A DNA stretch of 17,069 bases from CAZJYC01 sp964550165 (GTDB taxonomy: Bacteria; Acidobacteriota; Aminicenantia; Aminicenantales; Aminicenantaceae): contig CAZJYC010000055.1 in assembly GCA_964550165.1 (NCBI GenBank), positions 1-17,069 of the forward strand, read 5' to 3'. The notes beneath the pieces were generated by a model. The model saw only the letters and a program-made list of their open reading frames with translations. It ran no database searches and was not told the DNA's origin. Of this stretch, positions 1 through 7,279 are shown piece by piece. The translations under genes were made by a program, and so were the position numbers. The number at the start of each line of letters is the position of its first letter. Position 1 is the stretch's first letter.

Positions 1-235
1 GGAGCCGAGGGGGTGTGTCCCCTCGGTCGCAGGGCGGGCAAACGCCCCCGAGAAAGGGAGGCAGGGAGCCCAATAGAATTGGGCGACCGTCGGAAGGGGG
101 AAAGCGAAGCTATTCCCCCTCCGAGGTAACGATGGGGCAAAGCCCGCGTGTTTTCGAACCGTTTAGTCGGAGCGTTCCGCAGCCGTCGAGAAGAGCGAAC
201 GAAGAATGGCGTTAAAAATCCGATGGGGAACAAGG
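1..235 (+). repeat. Structured intergenic repeat, copy A (most complete copy)
   Basis: This stretch before the first gene is rich in perfect hairpins. Bases 5-12 pair with 19-26 (8 bp), 68-74 with 78-84 (7 bp, 3-nt loop), and 95-102 with 113-120 (8 bp, with an inner AGC/GCT helix). A shorter GC hairpin lies around 32-47. The right half (about 131-235) recurs in inverted orientation at 7174-7264, with roughly four-fifths identity by eye, and partly at 7372-7425 and 8219-8300. Shared landmarks are TGGGGCAAAGC, GCGTGTTTTCGAACC, AGTCGGAGCG and GTTAAAAATC. A short open frame runs through it (15-215), but its sequence follows the hairpins and I do not call it coding. The family is not one I recognise. 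Confidence 0.75.
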
Positions 236-293
236 TTTATTCCCAAAAATTCTTAGAATCAAGAAATTTTAAATCACCAAAAATCATGATTTA

Positions 294-322
294 TTGACAC
301 CGCATCATTCTTGGCCTAAAAT
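294..322 (+). promoter_or_regulatory. Near-consensus sigma-70 promoter of the rodZ-ntrYX-AGCS operon
   Basis: A perfect -35 TTGACA (294-299), a 17-bp spacer and a -10 TAAAAT (317-322, 5/6) are visible. Transcription would start near 328-330, at or just before the GTG at 330. The -35 box overlaps the TTG at 294, the most upstream possible start of the following ORF, so that TTG cannot be the start on this transcript. Confidence 0.75.
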
Positions 323-329
323 TCAAAAA

Positions 330-1109
330 GTGGCTTATTTGGGACAAGAACTCAAGCGGGAAAGAGAACTAAGGGGGATCACTCTCGAAGAAATTTCAGA
401 GGCCACAAAAATTAACCTGAAGTTCCTCAAGGCCCTGGAGGAAGACAGGCTCGACCTCATGCCCAGCAAATTTTTCATCAAAGCTTCTCTGAGGGCTTAC
501 GCCAAATCGATCGGCCTGGAAGAGCATTCTGTCTTGAATAGATACTATGAATCATCCTCATTCCAGGAACAGAGCCAGCAAGTTGAATCGCCCAAAGAGA
601 GTCGTCGACCTGTTCCAAAAAAAAGAATAATATTCATGGTCTTTATTGTCTTGGCCATTGTAGCTGTGCCTGCACTCCTCTGGCTCTATTTCTTCTCTCC
701 AGAAAAGGAGACACCGCCTCAGGAGAAACAAAAGAGTGCCGCAGTGGTTCAAAAAAGGCTAAACGAACTGTCCGCCCCCTCTCCAACGGAACCGCCAGCC
801 GAACCCGTAGCCGAAGAGAAAGAGTTAATCCTGGAAATCTCTTTCCTTGAAGAGACCTGGCTCCAGGTTTATGCCGACGGTGTGTTAAAGCTCGAGGCGA
901 CAAAAGAACCTGGTGAAACAGTGATCCTCAAAGCCCAAGGGGAGCTGCTTATCCATTTGGGAAATGCGGGGGGGATTGCCTATACTTTGAACAACAAAAA
1001 GGGAAAGCCATTCGGCACTTCTGGCACGATCATAAGAAACATAAAAATAAACCAGGAGAATTACAGAAGCTTCCTTGCCCAAAACGATGAAGACCAAAAG
1101 AGTCTATAA
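330..1109 (+). CDS. rodZ: RodZ-like membrane protein: N-terminal HTH, one TM helix, C-terminal DUF4115-type domain
   Basis: From the GTG at 330 this is 259 residues. An Xre/Cro-type HTH (LGQELKRERELRG, then ITLEEISEATKI and FLKALEED) fills roughly residues 4-75. A basic linker (RRPVPKKR) precedes one TM helix at about 100-122, then a Pro/Glu-rich linker and a C-terminal beta domain ending near FGTSGTI. This order matches RodZ, which links MreB to the cell-wall elongation machinery with the HTH in the cytoplasm and the C-domain in the periplasm. The frame is open to a TTG at 294, but that codon lies in the -35 box. GTG 330 and TTG 339 remain, neither with a clear Shine-Dalgarno. It is the first gene of the operon and overlaps the kinase gene. 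A morphogenesis role is inferred from architecture only, and no mreB is nearby. Confidence 0.8.
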   Translation: MAYLGQELKRERELRGITLEEISEATKINLKFLKALEEDRLDLMPSKFFIKASLRAYAKSIGLEEHSVLNRYYESSSFQEQSQQVESPKESRRPVPKKRIIFMVFIVLAIVAVPALLWLYFFSPEKETPPQEKQKSAAVVQKRLNELSAPSPTEPPAEPVAEEKELILEISFLEETWLQVYADGVLKLEATKEPGETVILKAQGELLIHLGNAGGIAYTLNNKKGKPFGTSGTIIRNIKINQENYRSFLAQNDEDQKSL

Positions 1110-3318
1110 AGCTGAAGAAGGAAAGATTGTGAACGACATGCAGATATTGAAATCCGCGCCTCCGGGTAAAAAAGGTCCGAGAATCCTCGGTGCCATCATC
1201 ATTTTCCTCATCATTCTCTTTCTCACCATCGAATTCTTCATTCGCGAGGAGCAGGAATTCTCGCCCACCTCGGTCACTCCTATACTCCTTTCCTCCCTCC
1301 AGATCATCGTCCTCCTTCTTTCTCTCATCATCTTTTCTGTCTTGGGAAGGAACTTGATCAAGCTTTATTTGGAGAGAAAGAGGAAAGTCGTCGGCGCCCA
1401 TTTCAAAACAAAGCTCGTGTTCTTCTTCATCGCGCTGTCCCTTATTCCCACCCTGCTCCTTTTTTTCTTTGCCAGCGATTTGATCAGCAGAAACATCGAA
1501 CAATGGTTCAAGACACCGCTCCATAAGATCATGAGCGATACCAAAAGTCTGGCCGACGAATTCTATCTGAACAGCGAAGAAACCACTCTCCGCTATGCCC
1601 GCCAATTGGGCAGAGCCATCAAAAAACAATTTCTCGCAAGCTCTGATAACCAACGTTCCTTGAATGAGTTTATACAGGAAAAGCTGAGGGAATATGACCT
1701 GGATGAGATCGGTATTTATGAGAATGATGAAGAACTGTTTTCTTACCTTAGCCTGAATTTACCTCTAAAAGACTACCAGGAACTCCCTCCAGCCCTGATG
1801 AAAAGCGTTCATCAGGATGAAACGTTCACCAGCAATGGTCTTATGGGAAATGGCGTGATGGTCCGCAGCGGTTTTGTTTTGGATCTTCCTGATAGAGGAA
1901 AATATCTGATTGTTGCGGGGAAATTTATCCCCCAGAATTATGCTCAGAAAATGATAAACATCCATTCCTATGTTGAAAGATATGACAATATCAAAGCTCA
2001 GAAAAACCCGGTTAAAACTCTCTATCTGATCACTTTGAGTTTCATCACTCTTCTCATCATCTTTGCGGCAAGCTGGATCGGATTTCATTTGGCCAAAACG
2101 ATCACAGTTCCCATTGAGAAATTAGCGCACGCCACCAAACAGGTTTCAAGAGGTAATTGGGATGTTAAAGTTGAAGACCCGGCCTCCGGTGAAATCGGAA
2201 CTCTCATCGATTCCTTCAATCAGATGATTTTTGACCTCAACGAGAGCCACCAGAAAATCGCCCAAAAAACTTCTGAGCTTGAAGCCCGAAGACAGTACAT
2301 CGAAACCATCCTCAACAACATCACGACAGGAGTGATGGTCATCAATTCTGAGGGTATCATCACCACCCTAAACCCTTCGGCGTTGGAAATGCTTGGCCTG
2401 CACGAAAAAAACCACATCGGGAAAAGCTATAAAGACATATTCCGAAATCCCAGGTATGGAGAAATCTCCGAAGTCATCCAACTGGCATTCCTGAATCAAC
2501 ATAAAATCTCTGACAAAGAAATAAACATCCATTTCGGTGATCAGAGCTTGATTCTTTCTTTAACCCTATCTCCATTGAGAGAATCTGACGACCCCTTTTC
2601 TGGCTTAATCGTCGTCCTCGAAAACCTGACTCAACTCATAAAGGCTCAAAAAATCGCCGCCTGGAAGGAAGTCGCGCAGAGGGTGGCTCATGAAATCAAA
2701 AATCCTCTCACTCCCATTCAACTTTCGGCAGAGAGAATCATCAAAAAATTGAGAAAAAACGAGAAAAACTATGATGAGGCTATCGAAGACGGAGCCAAAA
2801 CTATCGTCGAGGAAACTAGAACGATCAAAGCCCTGGTGGATGAATTCTCGAAATTTGTCCGACTTCCTGAAATACACATGCAATCCACCAACATGCACGA
2901 AATCATCGATCAGACCGTCTCTCTCTTTAAAGGAATATTCCCTGGAGTTGAATTTGAAATGAGCTTTTCGCCCGAAGTCCCCCTTCTGATTCGAACCGAC
3001 CCTGAACAGATGAAGCGTGTGTTCATCAACATCATGGACAATGCCATCCATGCCATGAATAAAAAAGGAAGGATTCAGATCCAGACATCTTTTAACAAGC
3101 AACTCCAGAAAATAAAAATCGAGATTGCCGACACTGGCCCGGGCATCTTCTCCAAAGACAAGAACAAACTCTTCCTTCCTCATTTCTCGACCAAAAAGAA
3201 AGGCGCAGGCCTTGGGTTGGCCATCGTCAACCAAATCATCGACGAACACAACGGCTCCATCTCGATAGAAAAAAATCAGCCTCAGGGAGCAAAGTTTATC
3301 ATCCAGATTCCATCATGA
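1087..3318 (+). CDS. ntrY: NtrY-like transmembrane sensor histidine kinase (HAMP-PAS-HisKA-HATPase)
   Basis: The frame is open from TTG 1075. ATG 1087 is chosen, but GTG 1129 (after AAGGAAA) and ATG 1138 are also plausible. Positions below count from 1075. Three TM helices lie near 37-56, 68-90 and 112-135. An extracytoplasmic loop of about 180 residues and a fourth TM helix (315-338) follow. Next come HAMP (about 338-392), PAS (about 405-520; TILNNITTGVMVINSEG), an H-box RVAHEIKNPLTP with His539, an N-box (IMDNAIHAMNKKG) and G-boxes (DTGPGIF, GAGLGLAIV). Multi-pass N-terminus plus HAMP-PAS is the NtrY layout, linked in other bacteria to nitrogen or redox sensing. The gene overlaps the rodZ-like stop and shares ATGA with the response regulator. 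All kinase residues look intact. The signal sensed is unknown; the downstream AGCS symporter suggests amino acids or nitrogen. Confidence 0.88.
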   Translation: MKTKRVYKAEEGKIVNDMQILKSAPPGKKGPRILGAIIIFLIILFLTIEFFIREEQEFSPTSVTPILLSSLQIIVLLLSLIIFSVLGRNLIKLYLERKRKVVGAHFKTKLVFFFIALSLIPTLLLFFFASDLISRNIEQWFKTPLHKIMSDTKSLADEFYLNSEETTLRYARQLGRAIKKQFLASSDNQRSLNEFIQEKLREYDLDEIGIYENDEELFSYLSLNLPLKDYQELPPALMKSVHQDETFTSNGLMGNGVMVRSGFVLDLPDRGKYLIVAGKFIPQNYAQKMINIHSYVERYDNIKAQKNPVKTLYLITLSFITLLIIFAASWIGFHLAKTITVPIEKLAHATKQVSRGNWDVKVEDPASGEIGTLIDSFNQMIFDLNESHQKIAQKTSELEARRQYIETILNNITTGVMVINSEGIITTLNPSALEMLGLHEKNHIGKSYKDIFRNPRYGEISEVIQLAFLNQHKISDKEINIHFGDQSLILSLTLSPLRESDDPFSGLIVVLENLTQLIKAQKIAAWKEVAQRVAHEIKNPLTPIQLSAERIIKKLRKNEKNYDEAIEDGAKTIVEETRTIKALVDEFSKFVRLPEIHMQSTNMHEIIDQTVSLFKGIFPGVEFEMSFSPEVPLLIRTDPEQMKRVFINIMDNAIHAMNKKGRIQIQTSFNKQLQKIKIEIADTGPGIFSKDKNKLFLPHFSTKKKGAGLGLAIVNQIIDEHNGSISIEKNQPQGAKFIIQIPS

Positions 3319-4676
3319 TTCAAGAAAAAATACTTGTCATCGACGACGAGGCCGGCATCAGGTCCTCACTGAAGGCGATTCTGGAGGATGAAGGCTATGC
3401 CGTCAAAACCGCGCGGACTGCGGAGGACGCTATTGCGCTGCTTAAAAAACGCGGCTTTGATCTTATCCTTCTGGATATTTGGCTTCCGGGAATGAACGGA
3501 ATTGAATTTCTGAAAAAGATAAAAAGCATGGAAGAGAATTCTCAGGTGGTTATGATTTCAGGCCATGGTACGATAGAAACAGCCGTCGTGGCCACAAAAC
3601 TCGGTGCCTTTGACTTCCTGGAGAAGCCTCTCTCCCTGGAAAAGGTCATCCTCACCGTTAAAAATGCACTCAGGCAAAAAAGGCTGGAAGAAGAAAACAT
3701 CCAGCTTCGCGAACGAATAATGGCCAAATATCATCTTGTTGGAAAAAGCCGGGCTATCCAAAAAATAAAAGATAAAATCAAGAAAGTCGCGCCTACGACC
3801 GGCCGGGTTCTCATTTACGGAGAAAACGGAGCGGGCAAAGAGCTGATTGCACGCTTGATACATCTCGAAAGCCCGAGGAACGATAAAAAATTTATTCCAA
3901 TCAACTGCGGAGCCATTCCTGAGGATTTGATCGAAAAGGAGTTGTTCGGCCACGTCAAAGGAGCTTTCGCAGCGATCGATAACGACAAGAAAGGGAAATT
4001 ACTCCTGGCCGATGGCGGCACTCTTTTTCTAGAGGAGATTGGCGACTTGAATTTAAAGACCCAGGCCAAACTGGTGAGAACCATCGACGAACAGAATTTT
4101 GAACCCCTGGGCTCCCATGAATCCATTCCCGTCGATACGAGGATTATCGCCACAACGAACAAGAATCTCAGAGCGCTTGTCACAGACGGAAAATTCAGAG
4201 AGGACCTCTTCTTACAACTGAACATCATCCCGATTGTCATTCCGCCGCTAAGGGAGAGGAAGGAAGATATCCCGCTCCTCATCGAACATTTCTTGAAACA
4301 CTTTTCGGTCGAAGACGGAAAGAAAGAAAAATCGATGAACAAGGATGCGATGAAGGCCTTTATCAACTATCCCTGGCCAAGAAACGTCAGCGAGCTTATC
4401 AACGTGATTGAAAGATTTGTGATCATGGTCCCTGATGAAGAAATCAAGGCTTCCCATCTCTCGCTTCTTGTGGAATCCAGAGAACCTCAGTCCCTTTCCG
4501 GCTTTAATAAGAGTGAGTCTTTCAGGCAAGCACGGGAGCAATTCGAAAGAGCCTATATCCATAAAGCTTTGATCAAATACAGATGGGATCTTTCAAAAAC
4601 AGCTTTCGAGCTTGGAATAGATAAAAGCCAGCTCAAGAAAAAAATCAGAGGCCTTGGCATAACTTTCCTGGGATAG
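3315..4676 (+). CDS. ntrX: NtrX-like response regulator: receiver, AAA+ and Fis-type HTH, with a degenerate AAA+ site
   Basis: The 453-residue protein has a receiver (acidic D10-D11, phospho-acceptor D54, K104) at about 1-120, an AAA+ domain at about 140-370 and a Fis-like HTH at about 405-450 (WDLSKTAFELGIDKSQLKKKI). Walker A is intact (GENGAGKE, 169-176). Several otherwise conserved residues differ: the GAFTGA loop reads GAFAAI (216-221), Walker B is EE (240-241) instead of DE, the second arginine of FREDLxxRL is Gln301, and the sensor-II motif reads WPRNVSEL instead of WPGNVREL. The fold is that of a sigma-54 activator, but loss of GAFTGA argues against remodelling sigma-54 polymerase. It may instead act as a phosphorylation-controlled DNA-binding regulator. 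ATGA overlap with ntrY makes the pair cognate. The symporter begins 3 nt after its stop. Confidence 0.87.
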   Translation: MIQEKILVIDDEAGIRSSLKAILEDEGYAVKTARTAEDAIALLKKRGFDLILLDIWLPGMNGIEFLKKIKSMEENSQVVMISGHGTIETAVVATKLGAFDFLEKPLSLEKVILTVKNALRQKRLEEENIQLRERIMAKYHLVGKSRAIQKIKDKIKKVAPTTGRVLIYGENGAGKELIARLIHLESPRNDKKFIPINCGAIPEDLIEKELFGHVKGAFAAIDNDKKGKLLLADGGTLFLEEIGDLNLKTQAKLVRTIDEQNFEPLGSHESIPVDTRIIATTNKNLRALVTDGKFREDLFLQLNIIPIVIPPLRERKEDIPLLIEHFLKHFSVEDGKKEKSMNKDAMKAFINYPWPRNVSELINVIERFVIMVPDEEIKASHLSLLVESREPQSLSGFNKSESFRQAREQFERAYIHKALIKYRWDLSKTAFELGIDKSQLKKKIRGLGITFLG

Positions 4677-4679
4677 CCG

Positions 4680-6032
4680 ATGGAAGCTCAGATCCTCAAA
4701 ATGCTCATTGCAATCAGAAATTTCATCTGGGGTGCTCCCCTCCTCGTTCTTTTAGTGGGAGGAGGAATTTTCCTGACAATCCTCCTAAAGGGTCTCCAAA
4801 TCAGAGGATTAGTTTACTCTCTCTATCTTGGCCTCATCAAAAGAAAAGAAGACGATGATCAGGCGGGAGACATCTCCCATTTTCAAGCTCTGATGACAGC
4901 CCTCGCTGCCACTGTGGGAACAGGAAATATCGCTGGAGTGGCAACCGCCATCGTCACCGGCGGCCCTGGAGCTCTCTTCTGGATGTGGATAACGGGTCTT
5001 TTTGGCATGGCCACCAAATACTCAGAAGCAGTCCTAGCTATCAAATACAGAGAGGTGGATGAATTTGGAACGATGAGCGGCGGACCGATGTACTACATCT
5101 CTAAAGGGTTAGGCTGGAAATGGTTGGGGACTCTCTTCGCCATTTTTGCTTCGATTGCCGCTTTTGGCATCGGCAACATGGTCCAATCGAATTCCGTTGC
5201 AGAAGCTGTGAGAGCATCCTTCGGAATTCCTAACTGGACAACGGGAATCATCCTGGCCACGCTCACGGCCATGGTCATTCTGGGCGGAATAAAAAGCATT
5301 GCCCGAGTGACCCAAGTCCTGGTCCCTTTCATGATCGTTATCTATGTCGTCGGCTCTTTGATCATCCTCTTCCTCCATATCAGCACCATTCCAAAAATCT
5401 TAGCCATCATTTTCAAATCAGCCTTTACGCCCACAGCTGCGGTGGGCGGTTTTCTCGGAGCAACCCTGAAACAAACAATAACCATGGGCGTTGCCCGAGG
5501 AGTCTTTTCCAATGAATCGGGATTGGGATCTTCTCCGATTGCGGCAGCTGCAGCGAAGACGCCCAATCCGGTCAAACAGGCCTTAGTCTCCATGACCCAG
5601 ACCTTCATCGACACCATTGTCGTCTGCAGCATGACCGGCCTGGTGTTGCTTTCCAGCGGTCTCTGGAATTCAGGCCCCACCGGCGCTGAGCTAACGGCTC
5701 TGGCCTTTGATAAAGCTTTACCCGGCGGGATAGGAGAATACGTGGTCACGACGGGACTAATCTGTTTTGCTTATTCCACAATCCTCGGCTGGTGTTATTA
5801 CGGGGAAAAATCGATCGAGTATCTCTTATCCGAGAGCGCCGTCAAGCCCTACCGGATTATCTTTGTGATCTTTGTCGCCATAGGCACTTTCTTGAAGCTG
5901 GAGGTTGTCTGGACCTCAGCCGATATTATGAATGGGCTTATGGCTTTCCCCAACATGATAGGTCTTGTTGGTCTCAGCGCAGTCATTGCCTCGGAGTCAA
6001 ATAAACATTTTTTCAAAAAAAAAGATAAATAG
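4680..6032 (+). CDS. AGCS-family alanine/glycine:cation (Na+) symporter
   Basis: This 450-residue polytopic inner-membrane protein carries the family signatures: ATVGTGNIAGVATAIVTGGP (about 77-96), the GALFWMW segment after it, GTMSGGPMYYI (130-140) and GVFSNESGLGSSPIAAAAA (about 276-294). Length and about ten or eleven hydrophobic helices are typical. Known members (AlsT/DagA type) take up L- or D-alanine or glycine with Na+ or H+. Substrate and ion are not readable from sequence alone. ATG lies 3 nt after the ntrX stop, so it is almost certainly co-transcribed with, and a likely target of, the two-component system. The C-terminus is Lys-rich (HFFKKKDK) and overlaps an A-tract that forms half of an inverted repeat. 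Confidence 0.9.
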   Translation: MEAQILKMLIAIRNFIWGAPLLVLLVGGGIFLTILLKGLQIRGLVYSLYLGLIKRKEDDDQAGDISHFQALMTALAATVGTGNIAGVATAIVTGGPGALFWMWITGLFGMATKYSEAVLAIKYREVDEFGTMSGGPMYYISKGLGWKWLGTLFAIFASIAAFGIGNMVQSNSVAEAVRASFGIPNWTTGIILATLTAMVILGGIKSIARVTQVLVPFMIVIYVVGSLIILFLHISTIPKILAIIFKSAFTPTAAVGGFLGATLKQTITMGVARGVFSNESGLGSSPIAAAAAKTPNPVKQALVSMTQTFIDTIVVCSMTGLVLLSSGLWNSGPTGAELTALAFDKALPGGIGEYVVTTGLICFAYSTILGWCYYGEKSIEYLLSESAVKPYRIIFVIFVAIGTFLKLEVVWTSADIMNGLMAFPNMIGLVGLSAVIASESNKHFFKKKDK

Positions 6033-6062
6033 TCCAGGCCTCGTTTACACATCTTTTTTTTT
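6015..6062. repeat. 12-bp A/T inverted repeat at the end of the AGCS gene, possible weak terminator
   Basis: Nine A plus GAT (6015-6026) is the exact reverse complement of ATC plus nine T (6051-6062), with 24 nt between. On the upper strand this could form an A:T hairpin whose 3' arm is the T-tract, a weak terminator-like shape just after the symporter stop. The stem is almost entirely A:T and the loop is long, so function is uncertain. The right arm lies within the spacer of the next promoter. Confidence 0.35.
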
Positions 6063-6072
6063 ATGCTATCGT
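6044..6072 (+). promoter_or_regulatory. Candidate promoter of the MgtE-N-like/recO unit (extended -10)
   Basis: -35 TTTACA (6044-6049, 5/6) is followed by a 17-bp spacer and -10 TATCGT (6067-6072, 4/6). The -10 is preceded by TGC, giving an extended -10. A start near 6079 would leave a leader of about 20 nt before ATG 6100. Confidence 0.45.
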
Positions 6073-6099
6073 TGAGGACGAAAATTTCAGTGGGAAACG

Positions 6100-6417
6100 A
6101 TGCGGTTACAGGCCCAACGGATACTCATCAGCTCCGCCCGCAAGTTTATCAACGTGGGCGCCCTCTCCCGGCTGTGGAATCTCGTCAAAAACTTCCACCC
6201 CGCTGACATTGCCTCCCTGACAGAACATCTCACTCTAAGAGAAAAGCTGGTTCTCTTCAACGTGATTCTTGAAAAAAACAAAGAGAAAACTGCAGAAGTT
6301 ATGAGTGAGCTGGACCCAGCTCTTGGTTCAGTCAATCTCCTTACCATGTTCACCGACACGGTCGGTCTCCTTTCCTTCCCCGGGCTCGGAACAATCTTCC
6401 TTAAATATCTCGCCTGA
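6100..6417 (+). CDS. Small stand-alone MgtE N-domain-like helical protein
   Basis: 105 residues. The middle (about 31-80) reads FHPADIASLTEHLTLREKLV followed by LEKNKEKTAEVMSELDP. This matches the repeated pattern of the MgtE intracellular N-domain (HPADIAxLLxxL, then ExxAEVLxELDP). There is no CBS pair and no membrane channel domain, so it cannot be a Mg2+ transporter by itself. The C-terminus (VNLLTMFTDTVGLLSFPGLG) is hydrophobic and might be one membrane-associated segment. In MgtE this domain is a cytoplasmic Mg2+-responsive superhelix, and related folds occur in FliG. The ribosome-binding site is weak (GTGGGAAACG before ATG). Only 6 nt separate its stop from recO, so the two are probably co-transcribed. 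Function unknown. Confidence 0.7.
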   Translation: MRLQAQRILISSARKFINVGALSRLWNLVKNFHPADIASLTEHLTLREKLVLFNVILEKNKEKTAEVMSELDPALGSVNLLTMFTDTVGLLSFPGLGTIFLKYLA

Positions 6418-6423
6418 TCATCC

Positions 6424-7152
6424 ATGCCTCTCGAACAATCGGAAGCCATCGTCTTGCGCAGCTTCAATGTCGGCGAGCAGGATAAGATCGTTGTCTTTTT
6501 TTCGCAAGACAAGGGCGTTATCAAAGGAATTGCCAAGGGCGCCCGAAAATTCGGAAATCGCTTTGGCAGTTGTCTCGAACCTCTGTCGCTAGTTAACTTC
6601 TTCTATTACGAGAAGGAAAAAAAAGATCTGGTCACAGTCAGCGGCTGCGACCTCCTCGAATCCTTCTTCGAGATCCAAAAAGATCCTCAAACCACCTTCA
6701 CCCTGGGTTACTTCTCCGAACTCATCGAAGAGTTCTCTCCTTCGAGGGCAAAAGATGATCTTCTTTACAGGCTTTTGCTCTCTACGCTCCATGCACTTAA
6801 AGCCGGTAGCGATCTCAACCTCCTTGCTCGCTATTTTGAAGCCTGGTTTCTCAAAATCAACGGAGTTCTCCCAGATTTTAAGAAATGCAAAAAATGCCGA
6901 AAATCCATCATAGAGAGAGCATGGTTGTCGGCGAAAAAAGACGGTGCTTACTGTGACCGGTGTGCCCCACATAAAAAAGAGGAAGTCGTGCCTGAAATAG
7001 ACGTCTTTATTCAATGGATAAAAAAAAGCCCGCCGCCAGAAAAAAAGGTCTCGGCCTTCACGCCTCGACAGCTTGAGGCAATCAAGAAAATCCTCCAGGA
7101 CATCATTATGTTCCATCTTGAGAAAGAGCCCAAAACCCTTCGCTTTTTATGA
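6424..7152 (+). CDS. recO: DNA repair protein RecO
   Basis: 242 residues, the usual size for RecO. An N-terminal OB-fold region (about 1-80) starts with SEAIVLRSFNVGEQDKIVVF and includes GVIKGIAKGARK, the normal RecO opening. A helical region follows (RYFEAWFLKINGVLPDF, about 137-152), then a zinc-binding module with Cys155, Cys158, Cys177 and Cys180 in two CxxC pairs. RecO acts with RecR to load RecA onto SSB-coated single-stranded DNA in the RecF pathway and anneals complementary strands. ATG 6424 follows the MgtE-N-like gene by 6 nt. The stop is followed closely by a repeat region, so recO seems to be the last gene of this unit. Confidence 0.92.
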   Translation: MPLEQSEAIVLRSFNVGEQDKIVVFFSQDKGVIKGIAKGARKFGNRFGSCLEPLSLVNFFYYEKEKKDLVTVSGCDLLESFFEIQKDPQTTFTLGYFSELIEEFSPSRAKDDLLYRLLLSTLHALKAGSDLNLLARYFEAWFLKINGVLPDFKKCKKCRKSIIERAWLSAKKDGAYCDRCAPHKKEEVVPEIDVFIQWIKKSPPPEKKVSAFTPRQLEAIKKILQDIIMFHLEKEPKTLRFL

Positions 7153-7173
7153 TGAGGATAGCCGTGCTTTCCT

Positions 7174-7264
7174 TTGGATTTTTAACAACATTCTCCGTTC
7201 GCTTGTCTCTGCGGCTGTGGATCGCTCCGGCTAAGTGGTTCGAAAACACGCGGATTTCCCATCA
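7174..7264 (-). repeat. Structured intergenic repeat, copy B (inverted relative to A)
   Basis: The reverse complement matches the right half of copy A, about 140-225. Shared blocks on the plus strand are GGATTTTTAAC, CGTTCGCT, CGGCTG, CGCTCCG and GGTTCGAAAACACGCGG. It starts about 20 nt after the recO stop. The hairpin-rich left half of A is not recognisable here; instead the copy abuts copy C in opposite orientation. Confidence 0.75.
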
Positions 7265-7279
7265 CCTGGCGAAGGCAGA

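Noticed and set aside
15..215. Short open frame in copy A, and similar ones in copies B/C (7182-7463, 7235-7441, 7314-7577)
   Set aside because: They follow hairpin and repeat sequence, differ between copies in frame and length, and lack ribosome-binding sites.
1030..1653. 207-codon open frame on the minus strand opposite the ntrY start
   Set aside because: It mirrors the hydrophobic kinase segments as runs of Glu/Asp/Lys, has no ribosome-binding site, and overlaps real genes entirely.
2605..3249. 214-codon open frame on the minus strand opposite the kinase domain of ntrY
   Set aside because: The sense strand carries intact H, N and G boxes, so the antisense frame is a shadow.
7236..7255. 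GGTTCGAAAAC resembles a tRNA T-arm
   Set aside because: No acceptor stem, anticodon arm or D-arm can be folded around it. The motif is part of the repeat and also occurs, inverted, in copy A.
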